Source: Methylobacterium sp. WL119
GTDB taxonomy: Bacteria > Pseudomonadota > Alphaproteobacteria > Rhizobiales > Beijerinckiaceae
DNA length: 53,454 nt
Direction: 5' to 3'
Assembly (NCBI RefSeq): GCF_008039875.1
Contig: NZ_VRUU01000024.1
Location: forward strand, 1 to 53,454
In this document: positions 44,945-53,454 of the stretch, piece by piece
Layout of the letters: the number at the start of each line of letters is the position of its first letter
Position numbering within the stretch: the stretch's first letter is position 1
Notes under the pieces: generated by a model
Databases searched by the model: none
What the model was told of the DNA's origin: nothing
What the model saw: only the letters and a program-made list of their open reading frames with translations
Position numbers and translations under genes: made by a program

Positions 44945-46588
44945 ATGACATCCCGCCGAATGTTCGAAGGCCGGTCCCGCGCGAAGGCCTCGGCTGCGCT
45001 GTCGGGCCGGGTCTCCCTCCTCGCGCTCGGCGCGATGCTCGGCCTGGCCGGCTGCACGGTCGGCCCCGACTTCTCCGTTCCGCCGACGCCGCTCGCCGAC
45101 GCGAGCGACTACCTCGACACCGGCGTCCCGGCCCGGGCGGCACGGCGCCTGACGGCGCGCACCAGCCAGGCCGAGCCGGACATCGCCTGGTGGCAGGCCT
45201 TCCGCGATCCGATCCTGACCCGGCTCGAGGAGCGCGTGGCCGCGCAGAACCTCGACGTGAAGACCGCGACCGCGCGCCTGTTCGAGAGCCGGGCCCAGCT
45301 CACCACCGCGAACGCCGCGACGCTGCCGACGATCGGCGGCACCGGCAACGCCTACCGCATGCAGTACAGCCAGAACGGGACGATCGGCCTCCTGTCCGGC
45401 TCCCTCGGCGGCCTGACCGGCGGCGGGGCGGGGGGCGCTAACCCGACCGCACCGCTGACCAACGGGTTCGAGAGCTACACCCTCGGGCTCGACGCATCGT
45501 GGGAGCTCGATCTCTGGGGCCGGGTCCGCCGCTCGGTCGAGGCCGCGGAGGCCCAGGCCGACGCGTCCGCGGATCAGCGCCGCGACATCCTGGTCTCGAG
45601 CCAGTCCGACCTCGCCCGCAACTACGTGCAGCTGCGCGGCACCCAGGAGCAGATGCGGATCAACCTCGCCAACATCCGCGTCAACGAGCAGATCCTCGAC
45701 GTGGTGCGGGTGCGCCAGCAGAAGGGCCTCGTCACCGGCCTCGACATCGCCAGCGCGGCGCAGCAGGTCGAGGCGATCAAGGCGCAGCTGCCCGGGCTGC
45801 AGCAGCAGGAGATCCAGCAGATCAACGCGATCTCGCTCCTGCTCGGCGAGGCGCCGCTCGCCCTGTCGCAGGAGCTGGTCACCGCCCGGGCGATCCCGCC
45901 GGTGCCGCCGCGGGTGCCGGTCGGCATCCCGTCGACCCTCGTCCTGCGCCGTCCCGACATCCGAGCCGCGGAAGCCAACCTGCACGCCGCCGTGGCCGAG
46001 ATCGGGGTCGCCGAGGCGCAGTTCTTCCCGACCGTGACCTTGAGCGCCAGCCCGACCGGCAACGCGGTCGATCCCGGCAAGATCTTCCGGGTGTCGTCGC
46101 TGCAGTACATGAACGTCGGCCCGTCGATCTCGATTCCGCTCTTCGACGGCGGCCGGCTCAAGGCGAACCTCGTGCTCCAGCGCGCCCGGCAGCAGGAGGC
46201 GGCGATCGCCTACCAGAAGGCCGTGCTCCAGGGCTGGCACGACATCGTCAACGCGCTCGCCGCGTTGCGCGCCGACGAGGGCCGGCGGGCACGCCTGTCC
46301 AGGCAGGTCGGCGATGCGCGCCAGGCGCTGTCGCTGTCGCGGTCGCGCTACGAGCAGGGCGTCGACACCTTCACCACGGTCCTGCAGGCGTCGCAGACCG
46401 TGCTCCAGGCGGAGGTCAACCTGGCTCAGGCCACCGCCGCGATCTCGACCGACTTCGTCTCCCTGTCGCGGGCGCTCGGCGGCGGGTGGGAGACGACGTT
46501 CCCGAGCGGCCGGACGCCGCCCCTGTCCCTGGCGAAGGTCGGCGTCCCGCTCGCCGACCTCGTCCACGACGCGCCCGCCGCACATTGA
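44945..46588 (+). CDS. NodT/OprM-type outer-membrane efflux lipoprotein
   Basis: The 547-residue protein carries a lipoprotein signal with lipobox LAGC (Cys37). It then has the two OEP repeats, including YTLGLDASWELDLWGRVRRS and IPVG-PSTLVLRRPDIRAAE-type blocks and SIPLFDGGRLKANL. It forms the outer-membrane channel for the preceding pump. It completes an operon of fusion protein, pump and channel. Confidence 0.93.
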   Translation: MTSRRMFEGRSRAKASAALSGRVSLLALGAMLGLAGCTVGPDFSVPPTPLADASDYLDTGVPARAARRLTARTSQAEPDIAWWQAFRDPILTRLEERVAAQNLDVKTATARLFESRAQLTTANAATLPTIGGTGNAYRMQYSQNGTIGLLSGSLGGLTGGGAGGANPTAPLTNGFESYTLGLDASWELDLWGRVRRSVEAAEAQADASADQRRDILVSSQSDLARNYVQLRGTQEQMRINLANIRVNEQILDVVRVRQQKGLVTGLDIASAAQQVEAIKAQLPGLQQQEIQQINAISLLLGEAPLALSQELVTARAIPPVPPRVPVGIPSTLVLRRPDIRAAEANLHAAVAEIGVAEAQFFPTVTLSASPTGNAVDPGKIFRVSSLQYMNVGPSISIPLFDGGRLKANLVLQRARQQEAAIAYQKAVLQGWHDIVNALAALRADEGRRARLSRQVGDARQALSLSRSRYEQGVDTFTTVLQASQTVLQAEVNLAQATAAISTDFVSLSRALGGGWETTFPSGRTPPLSLAKVGVPLADLVHDAPAAH

Positions 46589-46623
46589 GCGGCGGCGCGC
46601 CGAGCGCGCGCGCGGCGTCGGCG

Positions 46624-47658
46624 TCAGAACGCGTTCGCGACCGGCCTGAAGGCGCGGACGAGGTCGGTGTCGAGCCGTCCGCCCATCCCGACCAGGATGT
46701 CGTAGGCCTTCGCGTTCGGCATCGGCGCGCGATAGGGGCGGCGCTCGATCAGCGCGCCGAAGATGTCGCAGATCGTGACGAGGCGGACGAGATCCGGGAT
46801 CGCGCGGCCGGCGAGCCCGTCGGGATAGCCCGAGCCGTCGAGCATCTCGTGATGCGAGCGCACGACCGCGAGCAGGGTGTCGTCGAACCCGCGCCCCACC
46901 AGCATGGCGTATCCCAGCGCGGCGTGGGTGCGCATCACGGCCATCTCCCCGTCGTCGAGCCTGCCCGGCTTGTTCAGGATGGCGGGGTCGATCTCCATCT
47001 TGCCGACGTCGTGCAGCAGGGCCGCCTTGACGAGGTGATGGCGGTCGGCCGCTTTCAGGCCGAGGATGCCGCCGAAGGCCGCCGACAGCCCGGCCACGAG
47101 CATGCAGTGCCGGTGGGTGGCGTCGTCGAAGCGCCGGACGGCGCGCACCCAGGAGCGGATGTCGACCTCCTCCACCGCGCTCGCCACGAGCTTCGTTCCG
47201 GCCTCGATCTCGGCCGGCGTGACCGAGCGGCCGGGCACGAAGGTCTTGCGCAGGAACTGCTCGGCCATCTCGCCGTAGCGTTGCATCGCCGCCGGTATCG
47301 GCGCCGCCCGCTCCAGCAGGCCCGTCAGGGTATCGACCAGGGCACCCGCGCCGGCGGCGGCGCTCAGCAGGCTGGAGGCGCCCAGGAGGTCGGCGTACGC
47401 GCGCGTGCGGCCGCCGTCGTCGTGCAGCAGGCAGACGTAGGGCACGTGCTGGCCGCGAACCCGCTCGAGCACCTGGCGCAGGCGCTGAAGCGCCTCGGAG
47501 GTCAGCGCCTTCACGTCGCTGACGATCAGTCGCGGCGGCCCCGGATACGGCTTGTCGTCGTAGAGGTCGTAGATGGTCGAGCCCTCGAAGTCTCGCAGGT
47601 CCCGGGCCAGCCGTGCCGTGCGGGCCGGGTCGTCGCTGATCAGAAGAAGCTCGGCCAT
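46624..47658 (-). CDS. HD-GYP phosphodiesterase with degenerate receiver domain
   Basis: The 344-residue protein has an N-terminal receiver-like fold (MAELLLISDDPARTARLARD, IVSDVKALT), though the usual Lys/Thr residues are not clear. It then has an HD-GYP domain with LLHDVGKMEIDPAILNKPG and SHHEMLDGSGYPDGL. HD-GYP enzymes hydrolyse cyclic-di-GMP. It follows the chemoreceptor gene by 113 bases on the same strand, suggesting joint control of motility or biofilm behaviour. Confidence 0.9.
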   Translation of the reverse strand: MAELLLISDDPARTARLARDLRDFEGSTIYDLYDDKPYPGPPRLIVSDVKALTSEALQRLRQVLERVRGQHVPYVCLLHDDGGRTRAYADLLGASSLLSAAAGAGALVDTLTGLLERAAPIPAAMQRYGEMAEQFLRKTFVPGRSVTPAEIEAGTKLVASAVEEVDIRSWVRAVRRFDDATHRHCMLVAGLSAAFGGILGLKAADRHHLVKAALLHDVGKMEIDPAILNKPGRLDDGEMAVMRTHAALGYAMLVGRGFDDTLLAVVRSHHEMLDGSGYPDGLAGRAIPDLVRLVTICDIFGALIERRPYRAPMPNAKAYDILVGMGGRLDTDLVRAFRPVANAF

Positions 47659-47771
47659 GACGGCGGTCCATGTTGGATTTTCGTTGTCGCGCTCATCTTG
47701 GACAGATTACAGATAGACCTCCCCCATCATCTCGAGGTCTGGCGCCGGGAACGGCAGATCCATGCTCGAGA

Positions 47772-49250
47772 TCATCCCAGTGCCCGCGACGCTTCGCGGA
47801 CCTGCCGCGTCGCGTGATCCACCCGCTCGCTGGCCTGGGCGATCATGTCCATGCCCGACGCGATCACCGACACGCCGCGCGAGGCGGTCTGCATGCTGCC
47901 CGAGATCTCCTGCGTCACCGCGGACTGCTCCTCGACCGCCGCCGCGATCGCGTTCGACACGTCGTTGAGCGTCTGGATCGTGGTCTGGATCGAGGCGATC
48001 GCGTCGACGGCATCGCGGGTGGCGTTCTGCGTCGCGACGATCTGGCCCCGGATCTGATCCGTGGCCTTGCCGGTCTGCTCGGCCAGCGCCTTCACTTCGG
48101 CCGCGACCACGGCGAAGCCCTTGCCCGCCGCCCCGGCGCGCGCCGCCTCGATCGTGGCGTTCAGCGCGAGCAGGTTGGTCTGGGCGGCGATGCCCTGGAT
48201 TAGCGCGACGACGTCGCCGATCTGGGCGGCCTGGCTGCTCAGGCCGGCGACGATGTTGCCCGTGCGCTCGGTCTGGTGGACGGCCTGGCCGGCGATCTGG
48301 GCGGCGTGGCTGACCTGCTGGCTGATCTCGCCGACCGAGGCCGAGAGCTCCTCCGCGCCCGAGGCCACGCTCTGGATGTCGCCGGAAACGCGCGCCACCG
48401 TGGTGGCGGCCTCCGAGGTCTGGCGCATGACGTCCTCGGTCGCCGCGCCGATCGCATCGAGATCCGTGCCGATCGCCCGCTGCGCTTCGACGCGGCGCTG
48501 CCGCTCGCGCACCTGCTCGGTGATGTCGGTCGCGAACTTGACGACCTTGACCGTGCGCCCCTCCGCATCGGTGACGGGGTTGTAGGTCGCCTGGATCCAG
48601 ACCTCGCGTCCGCCCTTGCCGATCCGAAGGTACTCGGCGGACTGGTATTCCCCGCGGGCGAGCGCCTTCCAGAACTCCTGGTAGGCGGCCGTGGCGCGAT
48701 CCGCCTCGGTGACGAACATGCTGTGGTGCTGGCCCTTCACCTCGTCGAGCCGGTAGCCGACGGCATCGAGGAAGTTCGCGTTGGCGGTGAGGATCGTGCC
48801 GTCGGGCTCGAAGGCGATCACGGCCTGCGACCGGTGCAGGGCGGCGATCTGACCCTCGAGCTCCAGCGCTTCCTGCTTGTGGGCGGTGACGTCGGTCGCG
48901 AACTTCACGATCCTGACGGTCTTGCCGGCGCGGTCGAGCACGGGGTTGTAGGAGGCCTGGACCCAGACCTCGCGGCCTCCCTTGGCGATGCGCCTGAAGG
49001 CGGCCTGTTGCGACTTGCCCTGCGCCAGATCCGCCCAGAACTGCCGATACGCCTCGCTGGTCGCGTATGACGGCGGGACGAACAGGCTGTGATGCCGCCC
49101 CTGGATCTCGTCGAGGCCGTATCCCATCACCGCGAGGAAGTTGGCGTTGGCGGTGAGGATCTTGCCGCCGGGGTCGAACTCGATCACGGCCTGCGATTTG
49201 TCCAGCAGATCCGCCGCGATCGAGGCGCGATGATTTCGAAATGTCAACAT
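47772..49250 (-). CDS. Soluble PAS-PAS methyl-accepting chemotaxis protein
   Basis: The 492-residue protein lacks membrane helices. It has two similar PAS domains ([20 protein letters not shown] and [20 protein letters not shown], each ending with a KFATD block) and an MCP signalling domain with the hairpin region [20 protein letters not shown]. The layout is that of BdlA-like receptors, which sense redox or intracellular cues and affect biofilm dispersal. ATG 49250 is chosen because it starts the PAS module; upstream codons are unnatural. Its HD-GYP neighbour fits c-di-GMP linkage. Confidence 0.93.
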   Translation of the reverse strand: MLTFRNHRASIAADLLDKSQAVIEFDPGGKILTANANFLAVMGYGLDEIQGRHHSLFVPPSYATSEAYRQFWADLAQGKSQQAAFRRIAKGGREVWVQASYNPVLDRAGKTVRIVKFATDVTAHKQEALELEGQIAALHRSQAVIAFEPDGTILTANANFLDAVGYRLDEVKGQHHSMFVTEADRATAAYQEFWKALARGEYQSAEYLRIGKGGREVWIQATYNPVTDAEGRTVKVVKFATDITEQVRERQRRVEAQRAIGTDLDAIGAATEDVMRQTSEAATTVARVSGDIQSVASGAEELSASVGEISQQVSHAAQIAGQAVHQTERTGNIVAGLSSQAAQIGDVVALIQGIAAQTNLLALNATIEAARAGAAGKGFAVVAAEVKALAEQTGKATDQIRGQIVATQNATRDAVDAIASIQTTIQTLNDVSNAIAAAVEEQSAVTQEISGSMQTASRGVSVIASGMDMIAQASERVDHATRQVREASRALG

Positions 49251-49542
49251 GCCGTCCCCCCGTCCAATCATCGGCTTCCCAGCGTGCTCGTCCTTCGGGG
49301 CGAGAATTCGTACAGGCAGGCGATGAATTCCAGGCACAACCTAGACTATAAATAGTTAAGACCGGCTTATACTCCTGTCAGAATTGACGTCGACATGACG
49401 ATCCGCCGAGGAGATCACGTTTATGATACTACGCATCGCAAAATTGATACTTTCCTCGACTTTCCATACCTCTGGTTGAACATTGGGTGATCCTGGGTTC
49501 CACCGCGGCATCACCGCCTCGCCCGCGATGGGATGTCGGTGG

Positions 49543-50544
49543 TCAGGGGCGACCGGATGCCTCGCGACGGGTCTGGGTCGGTGCACACCCGTACATGCGG
49601 CGATAGCGCTGTCCGAAATCGCTCATGTGGACGAAGCCCCACCGTCTTGCGATGTCTCCGACGGAGAGATTCATGTTCGAAGTCGCGACGAGATCTTCGT
49701 GGACGCGCATCAGGCGCTGCTGGATGATGTATTGGAACGGCGTCTGGTCGACCGACCGGCGGAAGTTGTCCTGCAACCCCCGGACGCTCAGCCCGGCGGC
49801 CGCGGCGATGTCGCTCAACGCCAGGGGCGTGGCGAGATACGTCTGAATGTAGTCCTTCGCGAGGCTCAGGCGCGACGGCCGGGCCTGCCGCCGGACGTCG
49901 GCGATCGCCTCCGCCCGCCTCGGCCAGGCCGAAAGCAGTTGATACCCCAGGATCTCCTGCATCAGCGCCAGGGTGTGATCGCCCGAAGGCTCGACCTCGA
50001 GACATCGGCGATAGATCTGCCGCATCGCGCAGTACAAGGCTCTGATGCCGGGCGCCCCCATGTCGGCGCCCCGGGCGAAGGGCGGGAAACCGGTCGCTTC
50101 GCCGCCGGTCAGAGCCGCGTTGATGGTCGTCAACGCCCGTTTCGAGATCGAGCAGCCGAACAGGTGGAACCCGTCCGACGATTGCGCATCGCTCAGATCC
50201 TGATGATCGGCGAGGATCGCGGTCGTCGGCGCCCCCATGGCACGACCGTCCTGGAAGACGTAATTCGTATGCCCGCCCAACGTGAAGTTGATGGTCACGA
50301 TGTCGTAAGCGGATTTCGGCCTTCTGCTGTAGGGACCGACGGACCTCACGTCCCAGAAACTGAGCAGATCGCTCTGGCTGCCGACGAGCTCGATCTTGAT
50401 CTCCGACGACCGCCCGATCTCGAACTGCACCGGGACCATGTCCCGATCGTTGAAATCCCGGACGTTCGTCGCGGAGCCGATCGACTCGGCTATGCGTCCC
50501 CTGGGTCGCCAGATCCCCGACCTCGAATTCGCCTTGCCCTTCAT
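49543..50544 (-). CDS. AraC family regulator
   Basis: The 333-residue protein has a variable N-terminal ligand domain with DIVTINFTLGGHTNYVFQDG and a C-terminal double helix-turn-helix. The latter contains PLALSDIAAAAGLSVRGLQD, NFRRSVDQTPFQYIIQQRLM and DIARRWGFVHMSDFGQRYRR, as in AraC/XylS proteins of the AraC_binding_2 type. ATG 50544 is preferred over 50583. The target is unknown; no obvious operon is adjacent. Confidence 0.9.
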   Translation of the reverse strand: MKGKANSRSGIWRPRGRIAESIGSATNVRDFNDRDMVPVQFEIGRSSEIKIELVGSQSDLLSFWDVRSVGPYSRRPKSAYDIVTINFTLGGHTNYVFQDGRAMGAPTTAILADHQDLSDAQSSDGFHLFGCSISKRALTTINAALTGGEATGFPPFARGADMGAPGIRALYCAMRQIYRRCLEVEPSGDHTLALMQEILGYQLLSAWPRRAEAIADVRRQARPSRLSLAKDYIQTYLATPLALSDIAAAAGLSVRGLQDNFRRSVDQTPFQYIIQQRLMRVHEDLVATSNMNLSVGDIARRWGFVHMSDFGQRYRRMYGCAPTQTRREASGRP

Positions 50545-51374
50545 CGTGCCCTGTTCTTGCCCTGGCCTATCTCCCGACCGCACCGACGATCATTCCGCGA
50601 AGGACGTGAGGATCGGGATCTCCGAGCCGCGATCTCTTCGGCTGCATGCAACGCCCGTCGAAAGACCTGCGGCGGCCCCCGTCGCGAGGCGCTTCGAGGA
50701 CACGGATCGAGCTGATCCAAGATCCCCGACGTTTCGATCCGCGACCCTCGGCGTATCCGCGCGAGGGGATGCCGAACGTTACTGAATCGTGCCACATCTC
50801 ATGAAACAATCGTAAGTCGGTTGTAGCTTCCGACTTTTCTACCGTTGCAACGATCGACCTTTGTCTATGCGAAACGAGCTATCTGTTTTGCCCGAATCCC
50901 GCGACGATGGCAGGCATCACTTATCCGCGATCGTCGGAGCCGACGAATATCGTCGACGATCGGTTGAATAGCTTCGTGATGCGGCACTCAGAATAGCATC
51001 ATATTCTGATATAGAATTTCAATTTATAAAATATAGATAATACAAAAAAGTATGTCTAGGCAATTGTCTCTGCCGAGATCGTCCGTGACGCGCACTTCCG
51101 CAGGTCGGGGGAACGTCATCGGCGAGACGCGATGTTTCGTCGGCGCGCTGCTGCTGAATGGGGGCGCTCGTTCGCCGCGCGATGGACCCGGCCGGGGCTT
51201 GAGGGCCGGCGGCGCCGCGCGCTGCGGCGATCGTGCCGGCTGTGCCGGGTCGCGATACGCCGGCGGGAAGCCGCTTCGTCGGCGGCGTCGGCCGTGATCG
51301 GGACCGCACGCAACGTGGCCGTCGGCATCCTCGCCGACGCCGATCCGGAGGCGCCGCGGCCGGTCCGGAACCGG
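50545..51374. other. 830-base intergenic region with AT-rich part
   Basis: No gene is supported. From about 50790 to 51060 the DNA is clearly AT-richer than its surroundings. It contains AAGTCGG/CCGACTT as a hairpin near 50813-50835 and the palindrome ATCGTCGACGAT near 50950. The part 51060-51374 is GC-rich with only shadow ORFs. Confidence 0.45.
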
Positions 51375-51704
51375 TCAGGCGCCGGAGGTCGCCGCGCCGC
51401 CGTCCCGCATCGCCTCGGCGACGCTCTCGAAGGCGGCCACCACCGCCTGCGCATTCGCCTGGCGGATGGCGTCGAGGTCGGGGCCGCCGGCGCCGGGGAT
51501 CTCGATGTCCGACATCTCGGCGCTGAGGCTGCGCCCGAGCGCGCGCACCCGGTCCGGCGGCAGGCCGCTCTGCTCGAACACCAGCACCGCGACCGTCTGG
51601 ACGAGCACCCGCAGGGCGGAGGCTTCCGCGAGCCGCTCGACTGCTTCCTGATTGATCGCCATCGCCACCCCGCCGCCCGGCTCCGCCCCCGGAGGCCGGC
51701 TCAT
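51375..51704 (-). CDS. Small hypothetical protein
   Basis: The 109-residue protein starts MSRPPGAEPGGGVAMAINQE and has a helical core (LRVLVQTVAVLVFEQSGLPP) and a C-terminal Ala/Gly tail. It is probably soluble. No family is recognised; an internal ATG near residue 15 is an alternative start. Confidence 0.5.
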   Translation of the reverse strand: MSRPPGAEPGGGVAMAINQEAVERLAEASALRVLVQTVAVLVFEQSGLPPDRVRALGRSLSAEMSDIEIPGAGGPDLDAIRQANAQAVVAAFESVAEAMRDGGAATSGA

Positions 51705-51814
51705 CGTCGTCGCCCCGCCATGCCCGAGGCCGCGTCCGGATGGCAACCGCTAATGCGCGTCGTCGGTATCCAGCGTCAGTCCGGTTGCATGCGGTGGGCT
51801 TCCGTCGGCGAGGC

Positions 51815-52693
51815 TCAGGCGGCCTTCGGAAGCCAGTCGCAGAAGGCGCGCACGGCCGGGTCCTCGGCGCGGGCCTCCGGGACGTAGGCGTGGTAGCTGC
51901 GCGCCGGCAGCGCCGGGCCGTCGAAGGGCAGCGTCAGCCGGCCGGCCGCCACGTCGTCGGCGATCAACCGCTCCGGCCCCATCGCCACGCCCAGCCCGTC
52001 GAGGGCGGCTTGCAGCGTGAGGTAGAAGTGCTCCAGCGTCACCGAGCGCGCCGGGCCGAGGTCCGGCACGCCGGCGGCCTGCAGCCAGTGCGGCCACACC
52101 TCGGGCAGCGTCGCCGCGTGCAGCAGCGTGTGGCGCTCCAGGTCCGCCGGCGTGCGGAGCGGCAGGCGCTGCAGCAGCGCCGGGCTGCAGACGGGGATGC
52201 GCCGCTCGGTCAGGAAACGCTGCCGGACATAGCCGGGGCACGTGTCCGGCCCGCCGCGGATCGCAACGTCGAACGGCTCGACGATGTGGGCGAGCGGCAC
52301 GTTCGAGGTGGTCAGCCGGACCTCGATCGCCGGGTTGCCGCGCTGGAAGGCCGAGAGGCGCGGGATCAGCCAGCGCAGCGTGAAGGTCGCGAGCGCGTTC
52401 ACGTGCAGCACGCGCGCCTGCCCCCGCTCCATCTGCCGCGCGGTCGCGAGCGCGACGCGGTCGAGGGCGGCCCCGATCTCGGCGAGGTAGCCCCGCCCGG
52501 CTTCCGTCAGGACGACGCGACGGTTGTGGCGCTCGAACAGCGGCGTCCCGAGCCAGGCCTCGAGCGCCTGGACGTGTCGGCTCACGGCACCGTGCGTCAC
52601 GCCGAGTTCCGCCGCGGCCAGCGTGAAGCTCTGGTGCCGGCCGGCGGCCTCGAACGCCTTGAGCGCATTAAGCGGCGGCAGTCGGCGATGCAT
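51815..52693 (-). CDS. LysR family regulator (GcvA-like)
   Basis: The 292-residue protein begins MHRRLPPLNALKAFEAAGRH with a LysR winged helix (LGVTHGAVSRHVQALEAWLG) and an effector domain with VRLTTSNVPLAHIVEPFDVA. It resembles GcvA/AmpR-type regulators. It is divergent from the MFS gene starting at 52770 and is likely its regulator. The effector is unknown. Confidence 0.92.
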   Translation of the reverse strand: MHRRLPPLNALKAFEAAGRHQSFTLAAAELGVTHGAVSRHVQALEAWLGTPLFERHNRRVVLTEAGRGYLAEIGAALDRVALATARQMERGQARVLHVNALATFTLRWLIPRLSAFQRGNPAIEVRLTTSNVPLAHIVEPFDVAIRGGPDTCPGYVRQRFLTERRIPVCSPALLQRLPLRTPADLERHTLLHAATLPEVWPHWLQAAGVPDLGPARSVTLEHFYLTLQAALDGLGVAMGPERLIADDVAAGRLTLPFDGPALPARSYHAYVPEARAEDPAVRAFCDWLPKAA

Positions 52694-52769
52694 GCGCGTC
52701 AGCTTTCCTCACACGCACGTCAACATAAGGCGTTTGTCAGCCGGCGGCGAGGACGGCATCCTGCCGGCC

Positions 52770-53454
52770 ATGAACACGGCCAGCAACACGGACAGCCGCT
52801 CCGCGCGCCCACCGAACCTCGCCGCCCCATCCGAGCCGGCTCAGGTCGCGGAGGCGGGGCGCTCGCTCGCGGTGGTCGGCCTGAACCACGCGCTCCACGA
52901 CGGCTACACCGACCTGATCTACGTGCTGCTGCCGGTGTGGCAGGCGGAGTTCGGCCTCGGCTACGTCGCGCTGGCCGTGCTGCGCTCGCTCTACGTCGGC
53001 GCGCTGGCCGGGCTGCAGATGCCGGCCACCGCCGTCGCCCGCCGGCTCGGCCTGCGCACCGTGCTGGTGCTCGGGACGCTGCTCGGCGCGGCCGGCTACG
53101 CTCTCGCCGGCGCGTCGGGCGGCCTCGTCACCCTGTGCCTCGCCCTCGCCCTCTCGGGGGCCGGCAGCAGCACGCAGCATCCGCTCGCCTCGGCGGTGAT
53201 CGCCCGGGCGTATGGAAAGGCCGCGCGCGGGCCGCTCGGCACCTACAACTTCACCGGCGACCTCGGGAAGGCGGCGCTGCCGCCCCTCGTCGGCTTCCTC
53301 CTCATCCGCACCGAATGGCGCGCCGTGCTGTGGATCGTCGCCGGCCTCGGTGCCGCGGTCGCGATCGCCGTCGCCGTCCTGCTGCCGCGTGAGCCGGCGT
53401 CGCGCGAAGCCGAGCCGGGCGAGCCGCAGGCGACCCCGGCCGGCGGGGCGCGGG
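52770..53454 (+). CDS. MFS transporter (Fsr-like), 3' end outside window
   Basis: The frame is open to the right edge, giving 228 visible residues. The start MNTASNTDSRSARPPNLAAP is polar; then LNHALHDGYTDLIYVLLPVW and LRSLYVGALAGLQMPATAVA look like the first helices of fosmidomycin-resistance-type (Fsr) MFS proteins. The gene is divergent from the LysR regulator with a 76-base gap containing both promoters. Substrate is unknown. Confidence 0.85.
   Translation, partial: MNTASNTDSRSARPPNLAAPSEPAQVAEAGRSLAVVGLNHALHDGYTDLIYVLLPVWQAEFGLGYVALAVLRSLYVGALAGLQMPATAVARRLGLRTVLVLGTLLGAAGYALAGASGGLVTLCLALALSGAGSSTQHPLASAVIARAYGKAARGPLGTYNFTGDLGKAALPPLVGFLLIRTEWRAVLWIVAGLGAAVAIAVAVLLPREPASREAEPGEPQATPAGGAR

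Noticed and set aside
43171..45057. Long minus-strand frame opposite the EmrB-type gene
   Set aside because: Asp/His/Arg-rich shadow composition; the pump and channel genes on the plus strand are unambiguous.

Overview
The window is GC-rich DNA from an alphaproteobacterium, most likely Methylobacterium or Methylorubrum (inference). Support comes from the mitofilin-like/hemY pair, MucR/Ros regulators, DUF6894 and DUF3606 miniature proteins, and the general gene style. No species can be assigned from sequence reading alone.

Layout. (1) 1-4168: chromosomal backbone with the end of a COG4223 mitofilin-like gene, hemY and a Nudix hydrolase. (2) 4169-25936: an intact tRNA-Thr(GGT) followed by an integrated element of about 21.7 kb. 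It is bounded by a perfect 46-bp direct repeat of the tRNA 3' end (4199-4244 and 25891-25936). (3) 25937-38501: chromosome with many small, mostly exported or stress-type proteins, a second MucR, a hemerythrin-like protein, an SDR enzyme, an RMF-like protein, nnrD and a histidine phosphatase. (4) 38689-46588: an exported RDG-rich protein, an MFS transporter, and a divergent TetR / tripartite efflux operon (HlyD-MFS-NodT). (5) 46624-53454: an HD-GYP protein, a soluble PAS-PAS chemoreceptor, AraC and LysR regulators, and an MFS transporter cut by the window edge.

The island has two halves. Reading leftwards from attR, the right half is a mobility and replication block. It holds a tyrosine integrase coupled by ATGA overlaps to a 122-aa and a 36-aa ORF, an AlpA/excisionase-like protein, and a 780-aa primase-helicase. 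Eight direct AGTTTGCGG iterons lie just past the primase-helicase stop. This order resembles phage-inducible chromosomal islands and other integrated replicons. The left half is cargo: an FdtA/FdtB/acetyltransferase/double-glycosyltransferase operon, a SAM methyltransferase, NhaA, a serine resolvase with its own repeat array, and an isolated three-gene phage-like cassette with an NPFDQF-repeat protein. No terminase, portal, capsid or tail gene is visible, so the element is not a complete prophage.

Several island genes have a relative in the chromosome just beyond attR: a DUF6894 gene with a conserved leader, a MucR paralogue, a CxxC exported protein, and a truncated copy of a small gene. The element therefore seems to have captured or exchanged host DNA. 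Coordinates were checked by hand for most starts. GC content, codon usage and database matches were not computed.
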